46,350 bases of DNA from a virus, in the IMG/VR virus record IMGVR_UViG_3300020147_000006, positions 1-46,350 of that record. The stretch is one strand, 5' to 3'. The position numbers and the translations under genes were made by a program. Every line of letters starts with the position of its first letter. The stretch's first letter is position 1. Shown here piece by piece: positions 12,384 to 19,692 of the stretch. The notes under the pieces are model-generated. The model searched no databases, was not told the DNA's origin, and worked only from the letters and a program-made list of their open reading frames with translations.

Positions 12384-14114
12384 CTATTGGCCGAGAAGAC
12401 CGCCAGCCGGGGCTTCCTCGGAACCAAACATCGACGCGCCAAGTCCGGCCGTACCGAGCAGGCCGTACTTGCGGAGGATTTCGATCAGGGACGCGTCGTT
12501 GACGACGTAGTTATACGATCCCTCGCCGGCGTCCCGCGACATACCGTCGAGATAGCGGATGCCGGGAATGCCTGCCTCGCGGAGCAATTCCGCGGCCTCT
12601 TCCTCACGCAGAAACGGCTGCAAATCCTCAGCGTCCCAAAACGGACGGATGGCGTCCCTAATTGCAGGGGTCTGCGCGTTGAGCGGCTTGTCCCAGTCCA
12701 CAAATTGCTCTGGCTCGGCATTGATGCGGACCTCGTACATCCGGCCGCGCTTGAGATGCCCGGCGCTCTCAATGGCTTTCACCGCCATGGCCGCGAGCGT
12801 TTCCTCGCTGTGGCCGGCTTTGATGAGATCGAGAGCCGGTTGACGCAAGTGCTCGGGGACATCCTGGGCGCTCGACAGGCGGCGGACGGCGTGCGCGCCG
12901 TAGGCACCAAGAAAATCTGACGCCACGCCCTCCGGCGTTTTGCCGAATTGGCTCCAATCGCCAGTCGCCGGGCCTCTGTAATTCCCCGCAACACCCGGCT
13001 TCTCGCCGAAGTAGAGGCCATGCCCGAACGCCTGCGCACCCTCGCCAGTGCCGATCTTCGACATATCGAACTCATCGAAGTCGTGAGGGGAGCCGTGGTA
13101 GGCGCGGATTCCTTTCGGCTGATCGAGTGCATTTGCGAGCAGCGAAGGAAGAGATGCGTTCGCATCGTTGGCGGCGAGCGTGACCTGCTGCCTAGCGGCG
13201 TTCCCTTGCAAACCGCCGCGGCTACCGGAGACGCGAACGCCGGAAAAGTTCGTGACGCCGGGAAAATCGCTCCGGATCTGCTCTCGAAGTTGACGGAGCC
13301 CTTTGACGCCCAGCGGGGTTGGGTTGTGGTGTCCACCCCCGAACCAATCGAACCACATCGTATCGCCGCGCACGTAGCCAGTGGCGCTACCGGCGTGCCC
13401 GCCGTCACCATCGACAATATTGTAGTGAAACGGCTGCTTGTCCCCGGCGAGAGATTCAGTGAATGCGTCATACCACGACGACCGCATGTCGCGTTTCAGG
13501 TCTCTCCCGTATTCAAATGCGGCCCTCGCTGAACCCGCGGGACCGTCACCCATATTTCTTGAAAGCCGGTATTGGGCAGCGACTTCCGGTAAAAGATTAT
13601 CGATATGTGCCGCACCGAATAGCCCAAGCAATTCGGTCGGCGTATGTTCCGGGCTGACAGTTTCTTCTGGGCCACCAACGAGGCGGTATCCTCCTGCGTG
13701 TTCCCGTGCCTTGACCGCCCGTGCCGGATGTTCGAGTGCGGTTGCAGCTTGGTTGAGAACGTCACTTCCGCCCAATCCAAGCGCACCACGCGGGATAGCT
13801 CCGGCCCCCTTAGCAGCAACCCCTGCCATCGGCGCGATGCTGGCCGCATTGAACGCATCCAACGGCTGCGCAGTAGCCCCCGAGACGTATTGCCCGCCGT
13901 CATCGAAAACGGGAGCGCCCTCCTGCGCCACGAGCGACCGGATACCGCCTTCCCACGCATCTTTCAAAAACCCCGGCCATGCGAGTGTCAGCGACCCGTC
14001 TTCATACTGTCCTATGGGAAGCAGGGTTGCGCGGTCGACGACTTCTCTGGAGGGCGTATAGCCGCCGATCAGTCCGCCTTGCGGCTTACGGTAAAGCTCT
14101 GATAGCGGCATCAT
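12384..14114 (-). CDS. polyvalent protein with ADP-ribosyltransferase-like domain
   Basis: 576 aa. Residues about 338-550 match the ART-PolyVal pattern: YHGSPHDFDEF (339-349), GTGEGAQAFGHGLYFG (355-370), then GIPGIRYLDG and SYNYVVNDASLIEI near the C-terminus. Such domains occur in phage polyvalent proteins thought to enter the cell with the DNA and modify host targets. The N-terminus (LYRKPQGGLIGGYT) and the Gly/Leu-rich end resemble ejection proteins. A middle region (about 160-300, FHYNIVDGDGGHAG, WFDWFGGGHH) may be a second domain of unknown type. It lies between structural and lysis genes. Confidence 0.8.
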   Translation of the reverse strand: MMPLSELYRKPQGGLIGGYTPSREVVDRATLLPIGQYEDGSLTLAWPGFLKDAWEGGIRSLVAQEGAPVFDDGGQYVSGATAQPLDAFNAASIAPMAGVAAKGAGAIPRGALGLGGSDVLNQAATALEHPARAVKAREHAGGYRLVGGPEETVSPEHTPTELLGLFGAAHIDNLLPEVAAQYRLSRNMGDGPAGSARAAFEYGRDLKRDMRSSWYDAFTESLAGDKQPFHYNIVDGDGGHAGSATGYVRGDTMWFDWFGGGHHNPTPLGVKGLRQLREQIRSDFPGVTNFSGVRVSGSRGGLQGNAARQQVTLAANDANASLPSLLANALDQPKGIRAYHGSPHDFDEFDMSKIGTGEGAQAFGHGLYFGEKPGVAGNYRGPATGDWSQFGKTPEGVASDFLGAYGAHAVRRLSSAQDVPEHLRQPALDLIKAGHSEETLAAMAVKAIESAGHLKRGRMYEVRINAEPEQFVDWDKPLNAQTPAIRDAIRPFWDAEDLQPFLREEEAAELLREAGIPGIRYLDGMSRDAGEGSYNYVVNDASLIEILRKYGLLGTAGLGASMFGSEEAPAGGLLGQ

Positions 14115-14116
14115 GG

Positions 14117-14605
14117 CTAGGCGACCTCACGGAACTGCCGCGCGACGAGCGCAAGAGCGGTGATGTCCGCGTCGATGCGGGACACCCGGTCCTCGAGCGA
14201 CTTCAGGATTTGCACGATGGCCTGCGTTGACCGCTCCTGATCCATATGGCGGCGCTCAGCCGTGGTCAGGCCTTCGCGCAGCGCAGCCACATCGAGCGCA
14301 ATCGGGGCCGGATCGAATGACGTTGACGGTGCCTCGCGGGGCGCGTTCGCGGCGACCTCCAGTCCTGCCACCCGATCGGCAAGGTTGGCGATGCCGTCCA
14401 GCACCGGGCCGAATTCAACCGGCGCCGAGACCGGCCGCGCCTCCAGCGCTGCAAACCTGGCCCACACCTCCGACAGGTCCGGGCCTTCGTGGCGCACCGT
14501 GACCGGGATCGACCCGCCATTGTTGACGAAATCAACCAGCCGTTCGAGAAGCTTGCGCTCGAACGTGTTTGAGGCCCTGAGATCGTCCAGCAGAAGCTCA
14601 GCCAT
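14117..14605 (-). CDS. coiled-coil structural or accessory protein, 162 aa
   Basis: 162 aa, mostly helical: an N-terminal FERKLLERLVDFVNNGG segment, a middle Pro/Ala stretch and a heptad-rich end (QAIVQILKSLEDRVSRIDAD). No cysteines, no membrane segment. Its ATG (14605) meets the stop of the fibre-like gene upstream. Probably virion-associated, from position; no family recognised. Confidence 0.6.
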   Translation of the reverse strand: MAELLLDDLRASNTFERKLLERLVDFVNNGGSIPVTVRHEGPDLSEVWARFAALEARPVSAPVEFGPVLDGIANLADRVAGLEVAANAPREAPSTSFDPAPIALDVAALREGLTTAERRHMDQERSTQAIVQILKSLEDRVSRIDADITALALVARQFREVA

Positions 14606-15351
14606 CAGGTCTGGTTCCCGAACTGGACCCAGCGGATGGATGTCGCCGAATAGATGAACGTGAACGCGCCCTGCGTGGTCGTCGTGATGTCCGATCCGGT
14701 CAGCGTGAGAATCCTGTTCGCGGCCGCCGACGTCGCGTTGTTGGCGATCGTCAAGGCGAATTGCGGCGCGGCAAACACGCGGATCAGGCGCCCGTCGACA
14801 CCGCCCGTAAATCCGCTGATCGTATAAACGCCGGTCGGGCCTTCGATGTAGAAGTTGGTCCCCGCCGGCAGCACGAGATCGGTATTCGCGCCGTTGACGC
14901 AGTTCAGTTCCACGAAGGGGTCGACGTTGTTCGTGCTGCCGCTATGGCCTACGCCGATGCACTCGTAATAGTCCCCGGCCGCGTTGTAGGCCGCGTGCAC
15001 GATCTGGTTGATGTCCAGATCGCCCGCCAGCAGGCTGCCTCCGCCCTGCCGCCTGAGCGGCTTGGCATCGAGCGAATTGACGGTGAGCGTCGCGGTTCCG
15101 GTGTTGGCGACATGCACCCGGAACATAAACACCATGCCGGCCGTGTGCTCCGGATAGGCCGCGTTGGTGCTGATCGCATAGGCAGTCGCCGAGCCGGTGG
15201 TGAGCGTGACGCCTGATCGGTCCTTGTGGTACCGGGCGATCATGCCCTCGAGGGCGCGCGCGCCGTTGTTGAAGGTCGGGATTTTCTGCCCCTCGGGAAA
15301 CCGCCCGACATTGCTGGCGTCATTGACAAGAAGATCTGCGATTTCCGCCAT
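14605..15351 (-). CDS. tail-fibre or appendage protein, 248 aa
   Basis: 248 aa, beta-rich and low in charge. It starts with MAEIADLLVNDASNVGRFPE and has repeated short beta motifs (TLTTGSATAYAISTNAAYPE, GTATLTVNSLDAKPLR), typical of phage fibre or appendage domains. AGGAC precedes the ATG. It is the last clearly structural gene before the polyvalent protein. Assignment is from composition and position. Confidence 0.6.
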   Translation of the reverse strand: MAEIADLLVNDASNVGRFPEGQKIPTFNNGARALEGMIARYHKDRSGVTLTTGSATAYAISTNAAYPEHTAGMVFMFRVHVANTGTATLTVNSLDAKPLRRQGGGSLLAGDLDINQIVHAAYNAAGDYYECIGVGHSGSTNNVDPFVELNCVNGANTDLVLPAGTNFYIEGPTGVYTISGFTGGVDGRLIRVFAAPQFALTIANNATSAAANRILTLTGSDITTTTQGAFTFIYSATSIRWVQFGNQT

Positions 15352-15385
15352 TGGGAGTCCTCGTAGGGCGTGCTAAGAAAAACGG

Positions 15386-15568
15386 ATGAGCCCATTCGAA
15401 CGAACAGGCTTCTATTTGCTGGGCGCTGCTCTAGGGGTGGCGCTGGCGTTTTTAGTCGGGTCGGTTATTCCAAAGCCGCAGGAAGGCCGCTGGAAAATCC
15501 AGCGAGTAGACCTTCCACCGTTCGCGCCCGCCGACCGGGCTTCTGAGCCGCTGCGGTCAACCCCCTGA
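15386..15568 (+). CDS. possible antisense membrane peptide, 60 aa
   Basis: On the strand opposite the late arm: MSPFERTGFYLLGAALGVAL AFLVGSV gives one transmembrane helix, then a soluble tail (PKPQEGRWKIQRVDLPPFAP). The first 79 nt fill the only long gap between two late genes; the rest is antisense to the end of the 655-aa ejection protein. The ribosome site is weak (AAGAAAAACGG). It could be an independently expressed moron-type gene or chance. Confidence 0.35.
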   Translation: MSPFERTGFYLLGAALGVALAFLVGSVIPKPQEGRWKIQRVDLPPFAPADRASEPLRSTP

Positions 15569-17432
15569 GCACTCCCGGCGGCAATCCCTGCCCTGCAGGT
15601 GTCATCGCAATGTCGAGCATCGCGTTAGCGGATGCGGGCGTGATGCCTGAGAACCGATTTCCGGCACGCGCCAGCATGTCGAGCGCAGGCTGCAGACGCC
15701 CTGTCATCGCTTGGGCGGCCGTCATCGCGGCCTTCATCGGCGCACCTGCCTCGTCGGCATTGATCAGGTTCTGGTCGGTCTGTGACCCGCCCGTCACCTT
15801 CGCGCGCAAGCGCGTCTTCTTGCGCTCGTTGTCGAGCGTCCGCATGAATTGCGACCGCTGGCCCGCCTCGGGAAAAATGGCTTTGAGCTTGAGATTCATT
15901 TCCGGCGACGAGAACAGGCTCTTGGTGCGGTCGTTCCAGGCGCTGCCGCGGCGAATATCCTGTACAAGCGAGCGGGCCGCACCGATCCGGTAAAGGTCCG
16001 CCTCTGCCTTCGGCATCCCGCGCATTTTCCGCGTCAGTTCCTCGGGCTGCAGCGCCTTGAAGTCGTCCAACCCATCCTCAACGGCGCGGATCATCCCGCT
16101 TTCGTCGGAGAACTTGGACAAGGCGTGCCCGAGCGGCTTGTTGTGCTTGCCGATCAGCGCACCAAGCTCCCGGTTGAGCAACGTAAGGTCGCGCACGTCC
16201 CAATTGGCCTTGCTGTCGGGCGTGCCGCGCTTCAACCGGCCGATCTCGCGGTTGATTTCCATCTTGGCCCGGTGCAGCATTTCCCACGGGGCCATTTGAT
16301 CGACGGTCTTGCCCGTCATGCCCTGGACGCTCTCCGTCGTTTTTTCGAAGATCCGCTGCACGTAACCGCGCGACCCAGCGAAGGCCTGGAAATCCTTGAT
16401 TGCTTGCTGACTAAGTGGCTGCTGATAGCCCAGCGAGAAGGCTGGAGTCGCGCTGCTCGACCGCGCCTTCACAAGGTCGCCGGTTACGTCGAAAAACTCT
16501 TTCCCGTCCGCGAGCGTGGAGCGAAGCGCCTCTTCAATCCGGCGCGGCGCCGTCACTTGTCTGCGATCGAGGACGGTGCGGAACCGCTCGGCCCTGTCGT
16601 TCGGCATGTTGAATGCCTGGCGCGAGAGACGGCGCACGTTGTCGCCACCAATGTCGGCTAGCATCATCTGCGGGTCCGCCGCGGCCGCCCGCTGCCCGGT
16701 GTTTCGCACCTTGCTCATGGCCGCCGCTACAGCCCCAGGCGTGCCGCTGGCGCCAAGATCGCGCGCGAACGCCTCTCCCATCTTCTCCGCAGCCACGCCA
16801 CTGGGGTCAGAATAGCCCCTGATCGGATTGGTGAAGCCGCGCCCGACTGCGGAGACGGCATCAATCGCCGCGGGGAATGCTGCACCAATGCCGCCGCCCA
16901 TCGCAGCACCCGTTGCAGCGGTCGTGAGTTTGCCGGCGCCCTCGCCTGTTCCCGCGCCGTAGGCCGCGCCGTAGGCCGCCCCTTCCTTAGCCGCCGCGAA
17001 CGATCGTGCGCCGAGCCCAAGGTCCGCTGACTTCGCCAGCGCACCCTTGATGCCGACCTTCGCGAGCCCGCCGGGCACGAGCAAAGCGCTGCCGATCTCG
17101 CTGCCGTAGAAGGCCAGCGGTTGATCTTTTCGGGCCGATGCCAATCGCTCGCGCGCGGTGCCAACCCGTTCCGAGTAGGCATCCGAAAATGATTTGTCCG
17201 ACGCCAATGCGTCGATGCCGCCGCGCGCCGCGCCTTCGATCTCGTCCGCGAACCCGAACGTCAGCCCCTGCCCAACGCCCTGCGCCGCAGCCGACAGTGC
17301 TCCGGTCTCGGGCTTCTGCGCGGCATTGGTCTGCGATTGCACGAAGGCGAGCACGTCCGTTTCCGACGCGCCGTCAGGCGCCGTGACGTCGTAGCTCGCC
17401 CCGTCGGGCCCCGTGATGCGGTATGTGGGCAT
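15465..17432 (-). CDS. large ejection (internal virion) protein, 655 aa
   Basis: 655 aa, Ala/Gly/Lys-rich. It begins with a beta-like motif (PTYRITGPDGASYDVTAPDG), seen at the N-terminus of many podovirus ejection proteins. Gly/Ala-rich potential membrane-inserting segments follow (AAYGAAYGAGTGEGAGK, ATGAAMGGGIGAAFPAA at about 145-195), then a long helical region. This fits a P22 gp16/gp20-type protein that leaves the virion and forms a channel for DNA. Its start overlaps the previous stop (TAATG). Confidence 0.7.
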   Translation of the reverse strand: MPTYRITGPDGASYDVTAPDGASETDVLAFVQSQTNAAQKPETGALSAAAQGVGQGLTFGFADEIEGAARGGIDALASDKSFSDAYSERVGTARERLASARKDQPLAFYGSEIGSALLVPGGLAKVGIKGALAKSADLGLGARSFAAAKEGAAYGAAYGAGTGEGAGKLTTAATGAAMGGGIGAAFPAAIDAVSAVGRGFTNPIRGYSDPSGVAAEKMGEAFARDLGASGTPGAVAAAMSKVRNTGQRAAAADPQMMLADIGGDNVRRLSRQAFNMPNDRAERFRTVLDRRQVTAPRRIEEALRSTLADGKEFFDVTGDLVKARSSSATPAFSLGYQQPLSQQAIKDFQAFAGSRGYVQRIFEKTTESVQGMTGKTVDQMAPWEMLHRAKMEINREIGRLKRGTPDSKANWDVRDLTLLNRELGALIGKHNKPLGHALSKFSDESGMIRAVEDGLDDFKALQPEELTRKMRGMPKAEADLYRIGAARSLVQDIRRGSAWNDRTKSLFSSPEMNLKLKAIFPEAGQRSQFMRTLDNERKKTRLRAKVTGGSQTDQNLINADEAGAPMKAAMTAAQAMTGRLQPALDMLARAGNRFSGITPASANAMLDIAMTPAGQGLPPGVLRGLTAAAQKPGRRARTVEGLLAGFSSGLPAALE

Positions 17433-18442
17433 TAGTCGACCCTCTTAATGGACCAACCCGGAGTCTTCTTCGGCGGCGGCGGCAGTGCGGCAGGCGCCAT
17501 TCCTGCCCTTTCGCGCGCGAGTTGCATCAAGCTTTCGACCTCACCTTTGAAGTCGGTGAGCGCCTGCTTGAAGCCGGCATCTGACTGGCGCAGGTTCTGC
17601 AGGCGCGCCAGCGCGTCGGTGGCTTTCTTGCCTTCGATCTCGGTAATCTGGCCGCCACCCTTGAGGCTTTCGAAGGCCTGCAGGAACGCACCGCCGCCGA
17701 GCTGGGCGATGCGCTCTTCCGTGTCCACGTTCCGGGGGTTGAACGTCGGCAGGAAGCCCTGCCAGCCGGTCACGTTCGGCAAGTTAGGGTCGCTCTGAAC
17801 GCCCTGGATCTGTTCCATCATGCGATCGCCAGCCGCGAGCGCACGCGGGAGATCGGCAGCGGCCTTTCCTGCCGCTTCGCCGGATTGCTTTAGCCGCTGT
17901 TCTTCCGCCACGTTCTTGTCGACCGTGCGCGGTGTTCCTTGCGGATTGCCGGGGCTCGGCGAGACGAACTGCGTCCCCGTGTCGAGCCATTTCTCGGCGC
18001 GCTTCATGGTCAAGTATTGCTGCTTCTGTTCTGGCGAAAGACTTTGGAAATACTGCCACTCGCGGACGTTGGACGGCTGCTCGCCGCCGTTGGCCGCCTC
18101 CCGCTTCAGCTTCGCGATCTGCGCTTCCTTGTACTGGCGCTCGAGTCCGTTGGCGGGGTCCGCCTGCTTCATCAGGAACTCGAGCCCGCTCGAGGGGCCC
18201 GCCGCCTGTGCGATCTGCCTCACCTGGGGCGGGAGGTTGAGGCTCGGATCCGCGAGCAACCCTTGGAACGCCTGCTCCTGCTGCTTGCGCAAGGCCTGCT
18301 GGCGGCGGTCCTCCTGGAACCCCTGTCCGACCCGCATTCCCTGCAGCGCCCCGCCCATGCCCTCGCCGGCCAACAGGCTCGCCCCGCCGAGGAAGAGCGG
18401 GTTCGTGATGCCCTGTTCGAGATCGCCCCAGATTCCAGCCAT
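17432..18442 (-). CDS. ejection-type internal virion protein, 336 aa
   Basis: 336 aa. The N-terminus (LGGASLLAGEGMGGALQGMR) is Gly-rich and weakly hydrophobic, followed by a Gln/Glu-rich coiled coil (QEDRRQQALRKQQEQAFQGL) and helical C-terminus. Composition and position beside the 655-aa protein point to a second DNA-ejection protein of podovirus type. GGGGGACAGGACC precedes the ATG. Homology could not be tested here. Confidence 0.65.
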   Translation of the reverse strand: MAGIWGDLEQGITNPLFLGGASLLAGEGMGGALQGMRVGQGFQEDRRQQALRKQQEQAFQGLLADPSLNLPPQVRQIAQAAGPSSGLEFLMKQADPANGLERQYKEAQIAKLKREAANGGEQPSNVREWQYFQSLSPEQKQQYLTMKRAEKWLDTGTQFVSPSPGNPQGTPRTVDKNVAEEQRLKQSGEAAGKAAADLPRALAAGDRMMEQIQGVQSDPNLPNVTGWQGFLPTFNPRNVDTEERIAQLGGGAFLQAFESLKGGGQITEIEGKKATDALARLQNLRQSDAGFKQALTDFKGEVESLMQLARERAGMAPAALPPPPKKTPGWSIKRVD

Positions 18443-18455
18443 GGTCCTGTCCCCC

Positions 18456-19277
18456 CTAGTTTCCAGTCCACCAGCCCTGCAGCGGCGAATAACCCTGTTG
18501 CCACGGCAGGCTGCCTTGCGGCGCGAGCGCGTTCGCTGCCGTCGGGCCGCCCATCATGCCGATCCCAGGAATGCCGCTCATCATGCCGATGCCCATCATG
18601 GCGGCCCCGCCGAGTTGCGATGCCGTGCTGGGCTTGCTGGTCGTGGTCGACGTGCCCTCCGACGTGCCGCCCATGCTGCCGTAGCCCTGCAGCAACGGCG
18701 CCGTCTCGAGATACGGCCGCAGCTTGGCCATGCGCTCATCTTCCCACTGCGCCCGGTCGTAGCCCTCGCTCAACTGCCCGGCCCCGATCTGCTGCTGCGC
18801 AATCTGAGCGTCGATGCCCGGCAGCAGCCCAGCCGCCTGCTGTTGGAACCCGCGTTCGTTCTGATATTGCTGGTAGCGCGGCGCCGCGAGACCCTGCGTC
18901 AGGCCCTTCATCAGGCTCCCCTGATGCGCTGTTGAGCCCGCCATGCCGGCACTCGAGAAGGTCGAATTGATGCTCGGCGCGACGGACGCGCGAATGCTCG
19001 CATCTAGCGCGGCCTGATGCGGATTTTCGGCGTTGAGATAACCGCCGTTGACGACGTTGGTCAGATAGTCGAGCGACGTGTTCGCTCCCCCTGCTCCGCC
19101 GAGCCGGTCGATGCCTTGAGCGGTCATGTCCGACATGGTGCCGTCGTAGGCCTCGGAGCTTCGCGGATCACTCATCCACGTCTGGATGCCCCCGAGGGAC
19201 TGATCGATGGCGGGCCGCGCCGGATCGTAGGGATTGCGCGTCTCCGACGTTTTCTGCGTCTGCTTGCTTTTGCTCAT
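18456..19277 (-). CDS. virion protein near ejection genes, 273 aa
   Basis: 273 aa. N-terminus MSKSKQTQKTSETRNPYDPA, a helical middle with many Gln/Ala, and a C-terminus rich in Gly/Met (GGAAMMGIGMMSGIPGIGMM) that may insert in membranes. Proteins of this kind sit next to ejection proteins in podoviruses that infect alphaproteobacteria. Likely a third ejection or needle-associated component; the exact role is unknown. Confidence 0.6.
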   Translation of the reverse strand: MSKSKQTQKTSETRNPYDPARPAIDQSLGGIQTWMSDPRSSEAYDGTMSDMTAQGIDRLGGAGGANTSLDYLTNVVNGGYLNAENPHQAALDASIRASVAPSINSTFSSAGMAGSTAHQGSLMKGLTQGLAAPRYQQYQNERGFQQQAAGLLPGIDAQIAQQQIGAGQLSEGYDRAQWEDERMAKLRPYLETAPLLQGYGSMGGTSEGTSTTTSKPSTASQLGGAAMMGIGMMSGIPGIGMMGGPTAANALAPQGSLPWQQGYSPLQGWWTGN

Positions 19278-19278
19278 C

Positions 19279-19692
19279 TCAAATGTCCCTCTCGATGATC
19301 ACGGCAATCGGCCGCCATCCCGCGGCCTTCAGTGCTCGCGACCATCCAAGCCTGGTTGCAACGCTTTCCATCCGTACACACCCGAACGATGCCGCCCACG
19401 CGCGTATTGTCCGAACCGCAACCTCAAAACACCTTTCAAGGTCCGTGCACCCAGCAACAGGGACACCGCACGTCTTGCCCTTCGGCGTGTCGTAGACTTC
19501 CGTCAGCACGGCCCCGATGCAGGACCCGTCCTTGATCAGCCAAAGTTGCGCCGAGCCGTCGATGCAGCGCGCCTTGTAGCTCTCGACCGTCTCGAGCATG
19601 GCCGCGTCGCGCAGAGACTCGCGCACCCAGCGTTCCGCGAAGTGCCAGTTCTCCGCGACCTCGTGGGACTGGATTGGAACCAGCGTGGTCAT
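19279..19692 (-). CDS. GNAT-like protein next to virion genes, 137 aa
   Basis: 137 aa with the alternating pattern of a GNAT fold: LWLIKDGSCIGAVLTEVYD as the central strands, then FEVAVRTIRAWAASFGCVRM and LGWSRALKAAGWRPIAVI as helix and final strand. A canonical acetyl-CoA loop is not obvious, so it may be a degenerate fold used structurally. Similar small proteins occur in podovirus late regions beside ejection genes. Its ATG overlaps the fibre stop (ATGA). Confidence 0.55.
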   Translation of the reverse strand: MTTLVPIQSHEVAENWHFAERWVRESLRDAAMLETVESYKARCIDGSAQLWLIKDGSCIGAVLTEVYDTPKGKTCGVPVAGCTDLERCFEVAVRTIRAWAASFGCVRMESVATRLGWSRALKAAGWRPIAVIIERDI

